Below are positions 10,061 to 18,718 of a stretch of DNA of 36,115 bases, piece after piece. Under the pieces are notes generated by a model, which saw only the letters and a list, made by a program, of their open reading frames with translations, searched no databases and was not told the origin of the DNA. Each line of letters begins with the position of its first letter. The first letter of the stretch is position 1. The DNA lies in the NCBI GenBank assembly GCA_947596225.1, contig CANQEX010000008.1:1-36115 (forward strand), written 5' to 3'. The stretch comes from an uncultured Clostridia bacterium. GTDB lineage: Bacteria > Bacillota > Clostridia > TANB77 > CAG-508. Position numbers and translations under genes: made by a program.

Positions 10061-11065
10061 CTATATAATTAACCTCTTCTGTATTTCTTGTTTATCTACT
10101 TTATATCTTATTCCTTCTATAATATTTATAATATTTTTTATTTCTATATCTATTAAATTAATATTGCAAAAAACTGTACAAATATTAAAAAGTTTTGTTC
10201 TAAATAGTTTCATATATAAATCATATAAAAATTTATCTCTATCATGTTCAAGTGTTTCTTTACTTTTAAAAACTTTTCTATAAATAGTTTCATCTAATAT
10301 ATTTTTCATTTCTTCAAAATCACTTGAGTTTATTAATTTTTGCAACTTATCTTTGTTCAGCTTATAATTTATTGGTATAATAATTTGATTTATTTCTTCA
10401 CTAGAATAATAAAAATATTGTTTTGCTCTATAAATCCAAGTGATATTTAATAAATCTATTTCTGTTCCAATCATATTCTGAAATTCTTTATTAACATTTT
10501 TAGATAATTTATAAATATTTTCAAAATAAAACTTGTCTAATTTTACTTCTATTTCGTCTAATGGAACACTGTCAATTATATCTTCATATTCTTTAAAGAT
10601 TTTATAATATTCTTCACTTTTTATTAGTTCTAAAAATTCTTTTTCTTCATTTGTATGATTTATTCCATCAATAGATTTAAATATTTTATTAGTCCAATTA
10701 TCTATATTCTTTAAATTGTTTTGTACATCTTCATTTGTAGTAAGATTTCTAAAAACATTTTTTACACAATTTATTTCATACTTAGCAATAAATTCCATAA
10801 GAATTCTTTTTTCATTCTTATTCAAATACTTTAATAATTTTAAAATATCAATAATAAATAAATTGTTTAATTCTTGTTCTAACTCTTTTCTATGAAGATT
10901 TTCATTTATATTTTCTAAACTTGGAAATTTACTTTTTAAAATAAAAATAGCATCTTTTAAATTTGTTTGTCTTAATAATTCTTCAAGCTCATTTTTGCTA
11001 AAATTATTTGCATACATTCCTTTCATTTTAGCATTAATAGCAGGATATTTTAGTATATTTACCAT
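10061..11065 (-). CDS. V/A-type ATP synthase subunit C (AC39-like)
   Basis: AINAKMKGMYANNFSKNELEELLRQTNLKDAIFIL; operon context; ends in TAG. Confidence 0.88.
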   Translation of the reverse strand: MVNILKYPAINAKMKGMYANNFSKNELEELLRQTNLKDAIFILKSKFPSLENINENLHRKELEQELNNLFIIDILKLLKYLNKNEKRILMEFIAKYEINCVKNVFRNLTTNEDVQNNLKNIDNWTNKIFKSIDGINHTNEEKEFLELIKSEEYYKIFKEYEDIIDSVPLDEIEVKLDKFYFENIYKLSKNVNKEFQNMIGTEIDLLNITWIYRAKQYFYYSSEEINQIIIPINYKLNKDKLQKLINSSDFEEMKNILDETIYRKVFKSKETLEHDRDKFLYDLYMKLFRTKLFNICTVFCNINLIDIEIKNIINIIEGIRYKVDKQEIQKRLII

Positions 11066-11074
11066 TTTCTCCTC

Positions 11075-11386
11075 CTACTGATTTTTTATTTTATCTATTA
11101 TTTTATTAATAATATCTGCTTCTAACTCAGAATATTTTTTTCCTATATTATCAATTTCTTGTTTTGTATTTTCCTCTTCTTCAATCTTTTTTTGCTCAAG
11201 CATATTATTATATTTTTCTTTTTGCTTATTTATTTCATCTTTATATTGTAAGTCTAATACTGCTTTTTTAGTATTAAATTCAGAATCTATAAATTCTTCA
11301 AAATTATCTTTTTTCTCTTTTTCTTCTTTTATAATTGACTTAGCATTATTATCTATTTCAATTATTTTATTAATTATTTCTTCCAT
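11075..11386 (-). CDS. V/A-type ATP synthase peripheral-stalk subunit G/H-like coiled coil
   Basis: 103 aa charged coiled coil immediately upstream of subunit C in the ATPase operon. Confidence 0.65.
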   Translation of the reverse strand: MEEIINKIIEIDNNAKSIIKEEKEKKDNFEEFIDSEFNTKKAVLDLQYKDEINKQKEKYNNMLEQKKIEEEENTKQEIDNIGKKYSELEADIINKIIDKIKNQ

Positions 11387-11399
11387 TGCTGTCCTCCAT

Positions 11400-12101
11400 T
11401 TATTGATTATTAATTATTTTGTCAGCCTCTTCTTGAGATAAATACTTATACTTTACCATTTTTTTCAATACTTGCATTTGTCTTTGTTTTGCAAGTTCTG
11501 GGTTTTTAGTAGGTGAATATACTGATGGTGCATTGGGAATTCCAGCTAACAATGTACACTCATATAAATCCATATCTCCAACTTCTTTATCAAAATATCC
11601 CTTTGTAGCATCATATATACAATAATACCCATCTCCAAAATACATGGTATTTGTATATAATTCAAAAATTTCTTCTTTAGTACATTCTTTTTCATATTCA
11701 AATGCCATAAATATTTCTGCTATCTTTCTAGTTATTTCTTTTTTTTGCGTAAAATATGTATTTTTTGCAAGTTGTTGAGTTATAGTACTTCCTCCTTCTA
11801 CTAAACTCATAGTTTGAATATCTTTAAAAATAGCTCTTGTAATGGAAATTACATCAATTCCATTATGTTCAAAAAATCTTCTATCTTCTACGGCTACAAC
11901 TGCATTAATATAATTTTGTGGTAGTTTATTATACTCTGTATAATTTTCTTTATCATTTTTTATTTGTTCTATTTTTTCTTTTATACTAGTTTCTGTTATT
12001 GCTTCTTTATATAAAGAATAACCTTTATATGTAAAAATTCCACCAATAACAAGTATAATTAAAGCAATAACTATAAGTACTTTTATTATAAATTTTTTCA
12101 T
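11400..12101 (-). CDS. Monofunctional biosynthetic peptidoglycan transglycosylase (GT51)
   Basis: N-terminal TM; AVVAVEDRRFFEHNGID...EGGSTITQQLAKNTYFTQKKEITRKIAEIFMAFEYE GT51 motifs; no transpeptidase domain. Confidence 0.95.
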   Translation of the reverse strand: MKKFIIKVLIVIALIILVIGGIFTYKGYSLYKEAITETSIKEKIEQIKNDKENYTEYNKLPQNYINAVVAVEDRRFFEHNGIDVISITRAIFKDIQTMSLVEGGSTITQQLAKNTYFTQKKEITRKIAEIFMAFEYEKECTKEEIFELYTNTMYFGDGYYCIYDATKGYFDKEVGDMDLYECTLLAGIPNAPSVYSPTKNPELAKQRQMQVLKKMVKYKYLSQEEADKIINNQ

Positions 12102-12196
12102 ATTTTTTCCTTTTTTTTTTTACTAATATTATTCTATCACTAATGTTTTTTTTTTCAATAAAATTAATAATTTTTTTATATTATAAATTTTTACAT

Positions 12197-12229
12197 AAAA
12201 AAGGAGCTTTTTTAAAAGCCCCTTTGAAA
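12197..12229 (-). terminator. Intrinsic terminator downstream of acyl-CoA synthetase
   Basis: Minus strand AAAGGGGCTTTT-TAA-AAAAGCTCCTTTTTT hairpin (one mismatch) with T-tract. Confidence 0.8.
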
Positions 12230-12234
12230 ATATT

Positions 12235-13947
12235 TTACGCATACTGCATTTTTTTCATTTCTTCATGTCTCTTTATTTTTGCTGTTGTTGTTTTTATAAA
12301 TTCATCTTTAGTTGCAATCAGATTTTTAATATACTTATAAGTAGGTAATGTTTTATTTATTTCTTTAATCTTTTCCCAAATTATATTTGTAATTACTTTT
12401 TCATCAGCATCCGGATAATTTTCTTTAAAATATTCTTCGTTATATTGAACTTTAACTGATACAACTAAATCATCCTCTTTTGGCATACCAAATACCATTG
12501 ATTCTTTTACAAGTGGTAATCTATTAACTAACATCTCTAATTCTTCTGGATAAATATTTTTTCCATTTTTTAATACTATTACATTTTTCTTTCTACCTGT
12601 AATAAATATATAACCTTCTCTATCTATATAAGCTAAATCTCCTGTTAAAAGCCAACCATCTTCTGTAAACACTTCTTTAGTAGCTTCCTCGTCTTCATAA
12701 TATCCAAGCATCATATTTGGTCCTTTAAAAGCCAATTCTCCAATTCCAAATTCATTTTTATCTATTATTTTAACTTCTATATCCTTTAATGGAAATCCTA
12801 TTGAACCTTTTTTTCCATATTTTGGATTTTCTGCAGCAACAACTGGTGCTCCTTCTGTTAAACCATATCCTTGTATTATTTTTATTCCTAATTCATTAAA
12901 ATCGCTCCATACATTTTTATCAATTCCAGCAGCTCCACTTATTATAACTCTTAATTTTCCTCCTAATTGATCTATTATTGATTTAAAAACTTTTCTTTTT
13001 AAGAATGGTACTACATTTGTAAGCTTTTTAGCTATATTTACCATTTTAGTTTTTCCTTGCTTTTCAATTTCTTTAACTATTTTTTTATACATTGATTCTA
13101 TTAATGCTGGAACACCTATAAATACAGATACTCCATATTCTTTTAAATTTTGTGCTATATATCTTAAACCATCTGGAAATGCAGACGCTGTACCATTACT
13201 TAAAACAAATAAAATTCCTGTAGAACCAAATGTATGATGAAATGGTAAAAATGCTAAATTAACATCTGTAGGTCTAATATCTTCTACCCTACGCATTGCA
13301 CATATATTTGAAGCTATATTTTTTTGTGAAAGCATTACAATTTTTGAAGTAGAACTAGTTCCTGAAGTAAAACATAAAATACTCATTTTTTCAGAATCTA
13401 TTTTTGCATTATCAAATTCTAAATTTCCACTTTCACGTATTTGTTTTCCTTTTTCTTTAATTTTATAAAAAGAATCATAACTACTGTTTTCATCCATACA
13501 TATATATTTACTTATTTTTACTTTTCCATTTTCTTTTATATTAGATATTGTATCAGCAATTGCATTATCAAATATAATTACATCTGGCTTACTTCTAATA
13601 ATACTATTTTCTATTTCTATTTCTGTTAAGCCTTTATCAAGTGGAACTGCAATCATATTTCCTAACAATGTAGCTATATAACTTACAACCCATTCATATC
13701 TATTTTTAGAAATAATTGCTATTCTTTTATTCTGCAAACCTAAATCATAAAGTCCAGCTCCAAAATTATTAACATCATCAAAAAGTTGTTTAAAACTTAT
13801 ATTTGTATAATTTATTTCATTATTAATTTTATTTTTTATTATAAAAGCTGTATTATCAGAATATTTTTTTACTGTATCATACATAATTTCTTTTATATTG
13901 TTAAAATCTGGATAATCAAATAAGTAGTCTTTACTTTTATTTTTCAT
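12235..13947 (-). CDS. AMP-binding long-chain acyl-CoA synthetase
   Basis: SILCFTSGTSSTSKIVMLSQKN (P-loop), IIQGYGLTEGAPVV, GWLLTGDLAYIDREGYIFITGRKKNVIVLKNGKNIYPEELE. Confidence 0.93.
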   Translation of the reverse strand: MKNKSKDYLFDYPDFNNIKEIMYDTVKKYSDNTAFIIKNKINNEINYTNISFKQLFDDVNNFGAGLYDLGLQNKRIAIISKNRYEWVVSYIATLLGNMIAVPLDKGLTEIEIENSIIRSKPDVIIFDNAIADTISNIKENGKVKISKYICMDENSSYDSFYKIKEKGKQIRESGNLEFDNAKIDSEKMSILCFTSGTSSTSKIVMLSQKNIASNICAMRRVEDIRPTDVNLAFLPFHHTFGSTGILFVLSNGTASAFPDGLRYIAQNLKEYGVSVFIGVPALIESMYKKIVKEIEKQGKTKMVNIAKKLTNVVPFLKRKVFKSIIDQLGGKLRVIISGAAGIDKNVWSDFNELGIKIIQGYGLTEGAPVVAAENPKYGKKGSIGFPLKDIEVKIIDKNEFGIGELAFKGPNMMLGYYEDEEATKEVFTEDGWLLTGDLAYIDREGYIFITGRKKNVIVLKNGKNIYPEELEMLVNRLPLVKESMVFGMPKEDDLVVSVKVQYNEEYFKENYPDADEKVITNIIWEKIKEINKTLPTYKYIKNLIATKDEFIKTTTAKIKRHEEMKKMQYA

Positions 13948-14069
13948 TTTTATTACCTCTTTATCTAATATTTAAAACTATTATATATTATATTTGAATT
14001 TAAGTCAATTATTTTTGAATATTACCATAAATTGGCAATTACTCTACATAGAATTTTTTATTAATAAAA

Positions 14070-14104
14070 AAACTTATTTAATATATAACATATTAAATAA
14101 GTTT
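14070..14104 (-). terminator. Intrinsic terminator downstream of DUF1836 gene
   Basis: AAACTTATTTAATAT-ATAAC-ATATTAAATAAGTTT, 15-bp perfect arms, followed on minus strand by T7. Confidence 0.8.
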
Positions 14105-14108
14105 CAAT

Positions 14109-14648
14109 CTATTTTTTTACTTTTTTATTTAAGTCAGCAATTTGCGATGCAATATATTTACTACCATTCGAACCAATTGCCATAAATAAAGCTGTATCAC
14201 TAAATAATTCATCATCATTTGAATTTCTTAAGCTATATTTTTTTCCAATTGCAATAATAGTATTATATACTGAATCATATAAATCACTAAAAAAGTTTAA
14301 TGTTTCTTCTATAGAAGTTCTTTTTACTCTAATTTCAATTAAATCCTTAATATCTGAAATTGGTAATGCTTGTTTTAAACTGCAAATTATTATTAAATAT
14401 GCTATATGCTCTCTAGAATATTTTTTCTTTACTGGTGCTGGCATAATTCCTAATTTAACATAATTATTAATCATTGAATTTGTTATAATTTTTGTATCTT
14501 CATCAGTTTTATGAAAATATAAATATTTTTCCATTAAAGCAATAACTTGATCCATATATAAATCTATTTCAGGTAGTTCTTCCCAATATGGTAATTTATG
14601 TTTTACTATTTTAAAATAATCCTCAAATTTTGGTTCTTTTTTTTCCAC
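14109..14648 (-). CDS. DUF1836 domain-containing protein
   Basis: LPEIDLYMDQVIALMEKYL...ITNSMINNYVKLGIMPAPVKKKYSREHIAYLIIICSLKQALPISDIKDLI. Confidence 0.88.
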   Translation of the reverse strand: MEKKEPKFEDYFKIVKHKLPYWEELPEIDLYMDQVIALMEKYLYFHKTDEDTKIITNSMINNYVKLGIMPAPVKKKYSREHIAYLIIICSLKQALPISDIKDLIEIRVKRTSIEETLNFFSDLYDSVYNTIIAIGKKYSLRNSNDDELFSDTALFMAIGSNGSKYIASQIADLNKKVKK

Positions 14649-14718
14649 AATATAACCTTCTTTACTTTTAATATGTTATATAATACCATATTTTATATTA
14701 TATTTCAAGTTAAGGATT

Positions 14719-15204
14719 TTAAATATCTTCTTCATTTATGTGTTTTTTTAATTCATCTCTTGCTCTTTTAAGTCTTGTTCTTACATTTGCTTCACTGATA
14801 TGAAGAGTTTTAGCAATTTCAGAAGTTTTTAAATGATTTATATAATATAATTCAATTACTACTTTATATTTATCTTTTAGAGTTCGTGTTACATAATATA
14901 AGTTATCGCCTTCTTCCTCATAAACTATTAAATTCAAATCCTCATTTAATGGAATATTTTTTATTTTTCTTGAAGATTTAAGTTCATTACAACAAATATT
15001 AATAGTTACTCTAATTATTCAGCTTTTTTCATGAACTTCATCTTGAAAAACTTTTCCTAATTTTAATTCATTTATATATTTAATAAAAACATCTTGAACA
15101 ATATCTTCTGCATCATATTTATTTCTTAAATATCTCAATGCAATTTTATATATCATATTTCCATATTTACTAATAACATAATTCGAATTCAATTTATCTT
15201 CCAT
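14719..15204 (-). pseudogene. ECF-type sigma-70 factor interrupted by a single in-frame TGA (15019-15021)
   Basis: The two track ORFs (15019..15204 and 14719..14937) are in the same frame. Continuous translation: ...AEDIVQDVFIKYINELKLGKVFQDEVHEKS[TGA]IIRVTINICCNELKSSRKIKNIPLNEDLNLIVYEEEGDNLYYVTRTLKDKYKVVIELYYINHLKTSEIAKTLHISEANVRTRLKRARDELKKHINEEDI. Sigma region 2 and region 4 are both intact. Confidence 0.9.
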
Positions 15205-15347
15205 ATTTTTCTACAACTTATAATAAGTATTGCTCCTTCTTTATATTTTATTTATCTATTGACCTTATTATATTATTACAAAAAAAATTAAATAAATTTT
15301 GTATTCAAATTAACACAAATATAATACATTTTTTGACAAAAAACTAC

Positions 15348-15394
15348 AAATAGCTCAAATTTAAATCATATTAAAATCTAAATTTGAGCTATTT
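15348..15394 (-). terminator. Intrinsic terminator downstream of COG2426 gene
   Basis: AAATAGCTCAAATTTA / TAAATTTGAGCTATTT 16-bp perfect arms, T-rich tail on minus strand. Confidence 0.75.
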
Positions 15395-15403
15395 CCCGCT
15401 ATA

Positions 15404-15925
15404 TTAGTGAATTATATTTGCTAAAAAGCCAAATGATACAAGCATCATAATAATACTTGCTAAAAATATTCCAACAAGAACTGCTAAAAATGTTTTCTTT
15501 CTATCCATCTCTAAAACAGATGCAATTAAACTTCCTGTCCATGCACCTGTACCTGGTAATGGAATACCTACAAATAATACTACTCCTAAATATCCGAATT
15601 TTTCAATTTGACCTTTATGTTTTTCTACTTTTTCATCTAACCATTTAGCTATTTTATTAAAAAAAGTTATTTTACTTTTTCTCATTAAATTTAGTATTTT
15701 AGTAATTAACAATAAAATAAATGGTACTGGCAAAACATTTCCTATAATACTTATTATATAACTTGAAACTGGATTTAAACCAATTAAAGCTGCTGCAATT
15801 AACCCTCCTCTTAATTCAAGTATTGGCATTAAAGATATAACAAAAACTAATATTTCTTTTCCATAAGCAATAGAAGTTATACCACCAAAAGCTCCAACAA
15901 TTAATCCTACTAACTTTTCACTCAT
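15404..15925 (-). CDS. COG2426 / putative small multidrug export protein
   Basis: VFVISLMPILELRGGLIAAALIGLNPVSSYIISIIGNVLPVPFILLLI...VFVGIPLPGTGAWTGSLIAS. Confidence 0.92.
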   Translation of the reverse strand: MSEKLVGLIVGAFGGITSIAYGKEILVFVISLMPILELRGGLIAAALIGLNPVSSYIISIIGNVLPVPFILLLITKILNLMRKSKITFFNKIAKWLDEKVEKHKGQIEKFGYLGVVLFVGIPLPGTGAWTGSLIASVLEMDRKKTFLAVLVGIFLASIIMMLVSFGFLANIIH

Positions 15926-15945
15926 CTTAGTTAAATACTCCCTTC

Positions 15946-16359
15946 TTATATATCTAATTTTAATATTTTCTCAGCTGTAATCTCTCCTACATATTCTTCA
16001 GGGAATACAACCTCATCTATATTTAATTTTTGTAAAATATCTTTATGCAATTTATTACCAGCTTTTGCTATTATATATTTTACACCAGATTCTTGTAATA
16101 TCATACATGATAATATACTTGCTGAAATATTTTCTCCAAAACAAACTACTCCTACATCAAAATCTTTTATAGGTAAATGTTTCCAAGATTCTTCAGAAGT
16201 TACATCTATACAAACAGCTTTTGTTACATATTGATCTACTTTTTCTACAACATGAATATCACTATCAACTGCTAATACTTCTACTCCTTCATTAGATAAT
16301 TTTTTGGCAATACTCATTCCATATTTTCCAAGTCCAACTATTACACATTGTTTTTTCAT
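15946..16359 (-). CDS. ktrA: Potassium uptake regulator KtrA-like, RCK_N domain only
   Basis: MKKQCVIVGLGKYGMSIAKKLSNEGVEVLAVDSD Rossmann; ends after RCK_N (137 aa, genuine TAA followed by RBS of next gene). Confidence 0.88.
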   Translation of the reverse strand: MKKQCVIVGLGKYGMSIAKKLSNEGVEVLAVDSDIHVVEKVDQYVTKAVCIDVTSEESWKHLPIKDFDVGVVCFGENISASILSCMILQESGVKYIIAKAGNKLHKDILQKLNIDEVVFPEEYVGEITAEKILKLDI

Positions 16360-16377
16360 TATTCTATTCTCCTATTC

Positions 16378-17661
16378 TTATAAAATTACAATTTCTTCAG
16401 GATATTGTATAAACTTACTCTTTTCATTATTCCTTGTAAAAGCTAATATCATTGATAATGGTCCTACTCTACCAATAAACATAAGTGCCATTAAAATTAT
16501 ATCTCCTGCAACAGGTTGATTTTGAAGAATTGTTAATCCTGTAGTGGTTATAGCAGAAACACTATCAAACACTATATCTAACAAATTTTCATCAGAATAA
16601 TATGAAAATACCATTGTTGAAATAAATAATATAATTAAAAATAGCATGAAAATTGTAAATGCTTTTCTTACTAAACTATTAGGTATTTTTCTCCAAAACA
16701 TTATTGTTTCATCATTTCCTTTTAATGTTGATACCATAGTTGATAATATTATTGCAATGGAAACGATTCTAACTCCTCCCGCTGTAGATGCTGGTGAACC
16801 ACCTATTATCATAAGTACAATTAAAATTACTTTACTTATAGTAGAAAACTCTTGTAAATTAGCTATTGAAAATCCTGTTGATCTACTTGTAGCTGACATA
16901 AATAAACAATTTAATAATGATATATTTGGTTCTAGGAATTTTAATAAAAATACTGGAACTATTATAACAAATATTGAATAAGTTAATATTATTTTAGATT
17001 GCAATTTCAACTTTTTAAAATTTTTAAATTTATTTATATACAAATCTTGTAAAGCAAAAATTCCAATACTTCCTAATATCATTAATATTATTAAAATAAC
17101 TTGTAAATATATATCATTTTTATATTGCAACAAACTATTTCCACTAGTTAAATCAAATCCTGTATTAGAAAAAGCAGAAATTGTATAAAAAATACTATAC
17201 CATATTCCTTTTAATACTCCTAAATCAGGTATAAATTTAACACATAAAAATATTACTCCTATAATTTGTACCTTCATAATTAAATTAATAATAAAAACAC
17301 TATATTCCTTTATTGCACTATAACTATCGCCACTAATATTATCATTTATCATAATAATATCTGACATTTTCATTTTTTTACCCATTATAGTCCATACATA
17401 TGCTATAAATATTACAAATCCTAGTGCACCTATCTCCATAGAAATAGCTAAAACTAATTGACCTAAAAAATTAAATTGATTATATATATTAACTTTTAGC
17501 AAGCCTGTACATGTAACACCCGATATAGCAGTGTATAATGCATCTTTAAAGGATATTGCTTTATTATTTGTAATAGGCAAATATAATAATATTGCTGATA
17601 TTAAAATAATAAAAGCAAAACCAAATAAAGGAACTAAATAACTCTTTTTTTTGCTTATCAT
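16378..17661 (-). CDS. ktrB: Potassium channel subunit KtrB/TrkH family
   Basis: YTAISGVTCTGL...ISAFSNTGFDL...ATSRSTGFS...GGSPASTAGGVR...SAITTTGL pore-loop repeats. Confidence 0.96.
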   Translation of the reverse strand: MISKKKSYLVPLFGFAFIILISAILLYLPITNNKAISFKDALYTAISGVTCTGLLKVNIYNQFNFLGQLVLAISMEIGALGFVIFIAYVWTIMGKKMKMSDIIMINDNISGDSYSAIKEYSVFIINLIMKVQIIGVIFLCVKFIPDLGVLKGIWYSIFYTISAFSNTGFDLTSGNSLLQYKNDIYLQVILIILMILGSIGIFALQDLYINKFKNFKKLKLQSKIILTYSIFVIIVPVFLLKFLEPNISLLNCLFMSATSRSTGFSIANLQEFSTISKVILIVLMIIGGSPASTAGGVRIVSIAIILSTMVSTLKGNDETIMFWRKIPNSLVRKAFTIFMLFLIILFISTMVFSYYSDENLLDIVFDSVSAITTTGLTILQNQPVAGDIILMALMFIGRVGPLSMILAFTRNNEKSKFIQYPEEIVIL

Positions 17662-17732
17662 TTATTTATTCACTTTCCTTTTCTTCATGTATTATATACA
17701 TATTTTATATAAATTGTAAATAATTTATATAA

Positions 17733-17765
17733 AAAAATCTCTTAGCTATAAGCTAAGAGATTTTT
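17733..17765 (-). terminator. Intrinsic terminator downstream of REC-GGDEF gene
   Basis: AAAAATCTCTTAGCT-ATA-AGCTAAGAGATTTTT, perfect 15-bp arms. Confidence 0.88.
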
Positions 17766-17772
17766 ATAATTT

Positions 17773-18702
17773 TTAAAATCTTCTTTTATTTACTATATAT
17801 GTACTTCCTAGAACTGATTTGGCTTGATGTTTTATCTGACTTGCTATTTCACCAATTTCCAAAGTTGTTTTATATATTCTAGAATCAACTTCTAATACAG
17901 CAATAGATATTGTTGTTAAAGGAAATTGTTCTATTATACCTCTTCTATTTGCAACTTCTACATATCCTCTTTCTATATCTACTTCATTATAGAAATCAAC
18001 CACGTATTTATCAAATTCTGCTATTATATTTTTACATACCTTATCATAATCAGTTTGTCCTGTAATTACAACAAAATCATCTCCACCAATATGTCCTATA
18101 AAATTATCACTATTCTCAATTTGATGTATATGTTTTGAAATTGTTCTTGCTGTAAATTTTATTATTTCATCACCATTAGCAAATCCATAAACATCATTGT
18201 ATGCTTTAAAATTGTCTAAATCAAAATATAATATTGCAAATTTTTCTTTATTTAATAATCTTTTTTTCATTTCTGTTTGAATTTGAACATTACCTGGTAA
18301 ACCTGTTAAAGGACTAATTCTTCTATTCTTTGCAAGTAATCCTACAACATTTTTTATTGTGTAATAGAAATATTCATCATCTATTGGCTTTTTTATATAG
18401 TATTCTACATCTGTTCTTAATACATCAACAGTATGTTTTTTTTCTCTATTTGAACTTACCACAATTATTGGTGTAATACTATTATCTTCGTTATATCTTA
18501 TACTTTTGCAAAATTCAACTATATTTATATCTGTATTATCTTCATCAATTATTATTAGAGAAGGTATATTTCTTAGAGCGACTTCAAGTTCAGAGGTTTT
18601 TATAGCTTTAAATTTATAATCATCTACTTCTCTTTTAAAAATTTCAGATAGTTTCAAATTTAATTCATTTTTATTGTCTATTATATATATATCGTGAACC
18701 AT
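17773..18702 (-). CDS. Response-regulator receiver + GGDEF diguanylate cyclase (GGDDF active-site motif)
   Basis: SLIIIDEDN (phosphoacceptor region) ... IKKPID; FAILYFDLDNFKAYNDVYGFANGDEIIKFTA ... GHIGGDDFVVI. Confidence 0.93.
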   Translation of the reverse strand: MVHDIYIIDNKNELNLKLSEIFKREVDDYKFKAIKTSELEVALRNIPSLIIIDEDNTDINIVEFCKSIRYNEDNSITPIIVVSSNREKKHTVDVLRTDVEYYIKKPIDDEYFYYTIKNVVGLLAKNRRISPLTGLPGNVQIQTEMKKRLLNKEKFAILYFDLDNFKAYNDVYGFANGDEIIKFTARTISKHIHQIENSDNFIGHIGGDDFVVITGQTDYDKVCKNIIAEFDKYVVDFYNEVDIERGYVEVANRRGIIEQFPLTTISIAVLEVDSRIYKTTLEIGEIASQIKHQAKSVLGSTYIVNKRRF

Positions 18703-18718
18703 ATATTTCCCCTCTATT

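Noticed and set aside
12100-12180. Poly-T/poly-A tracts near 12110-12180 as regulatory sites
   Set aside because: Consistent with overall AT richness and promoter/terminator flanks; no specific motif recognisable.
12143-12340. ORF 12143..12340 (+)
   Set aside because: Covers a terminator hairpin and the antisense of the acyl-CoA synthetase C-terminus.
14719-15204. Global reassignment of TGA to Trp (genetic code 4)
   Set aside because: Other genes run full length under code 11, and every Trp codon I checked is TGG; only one in-frame TGA was found.
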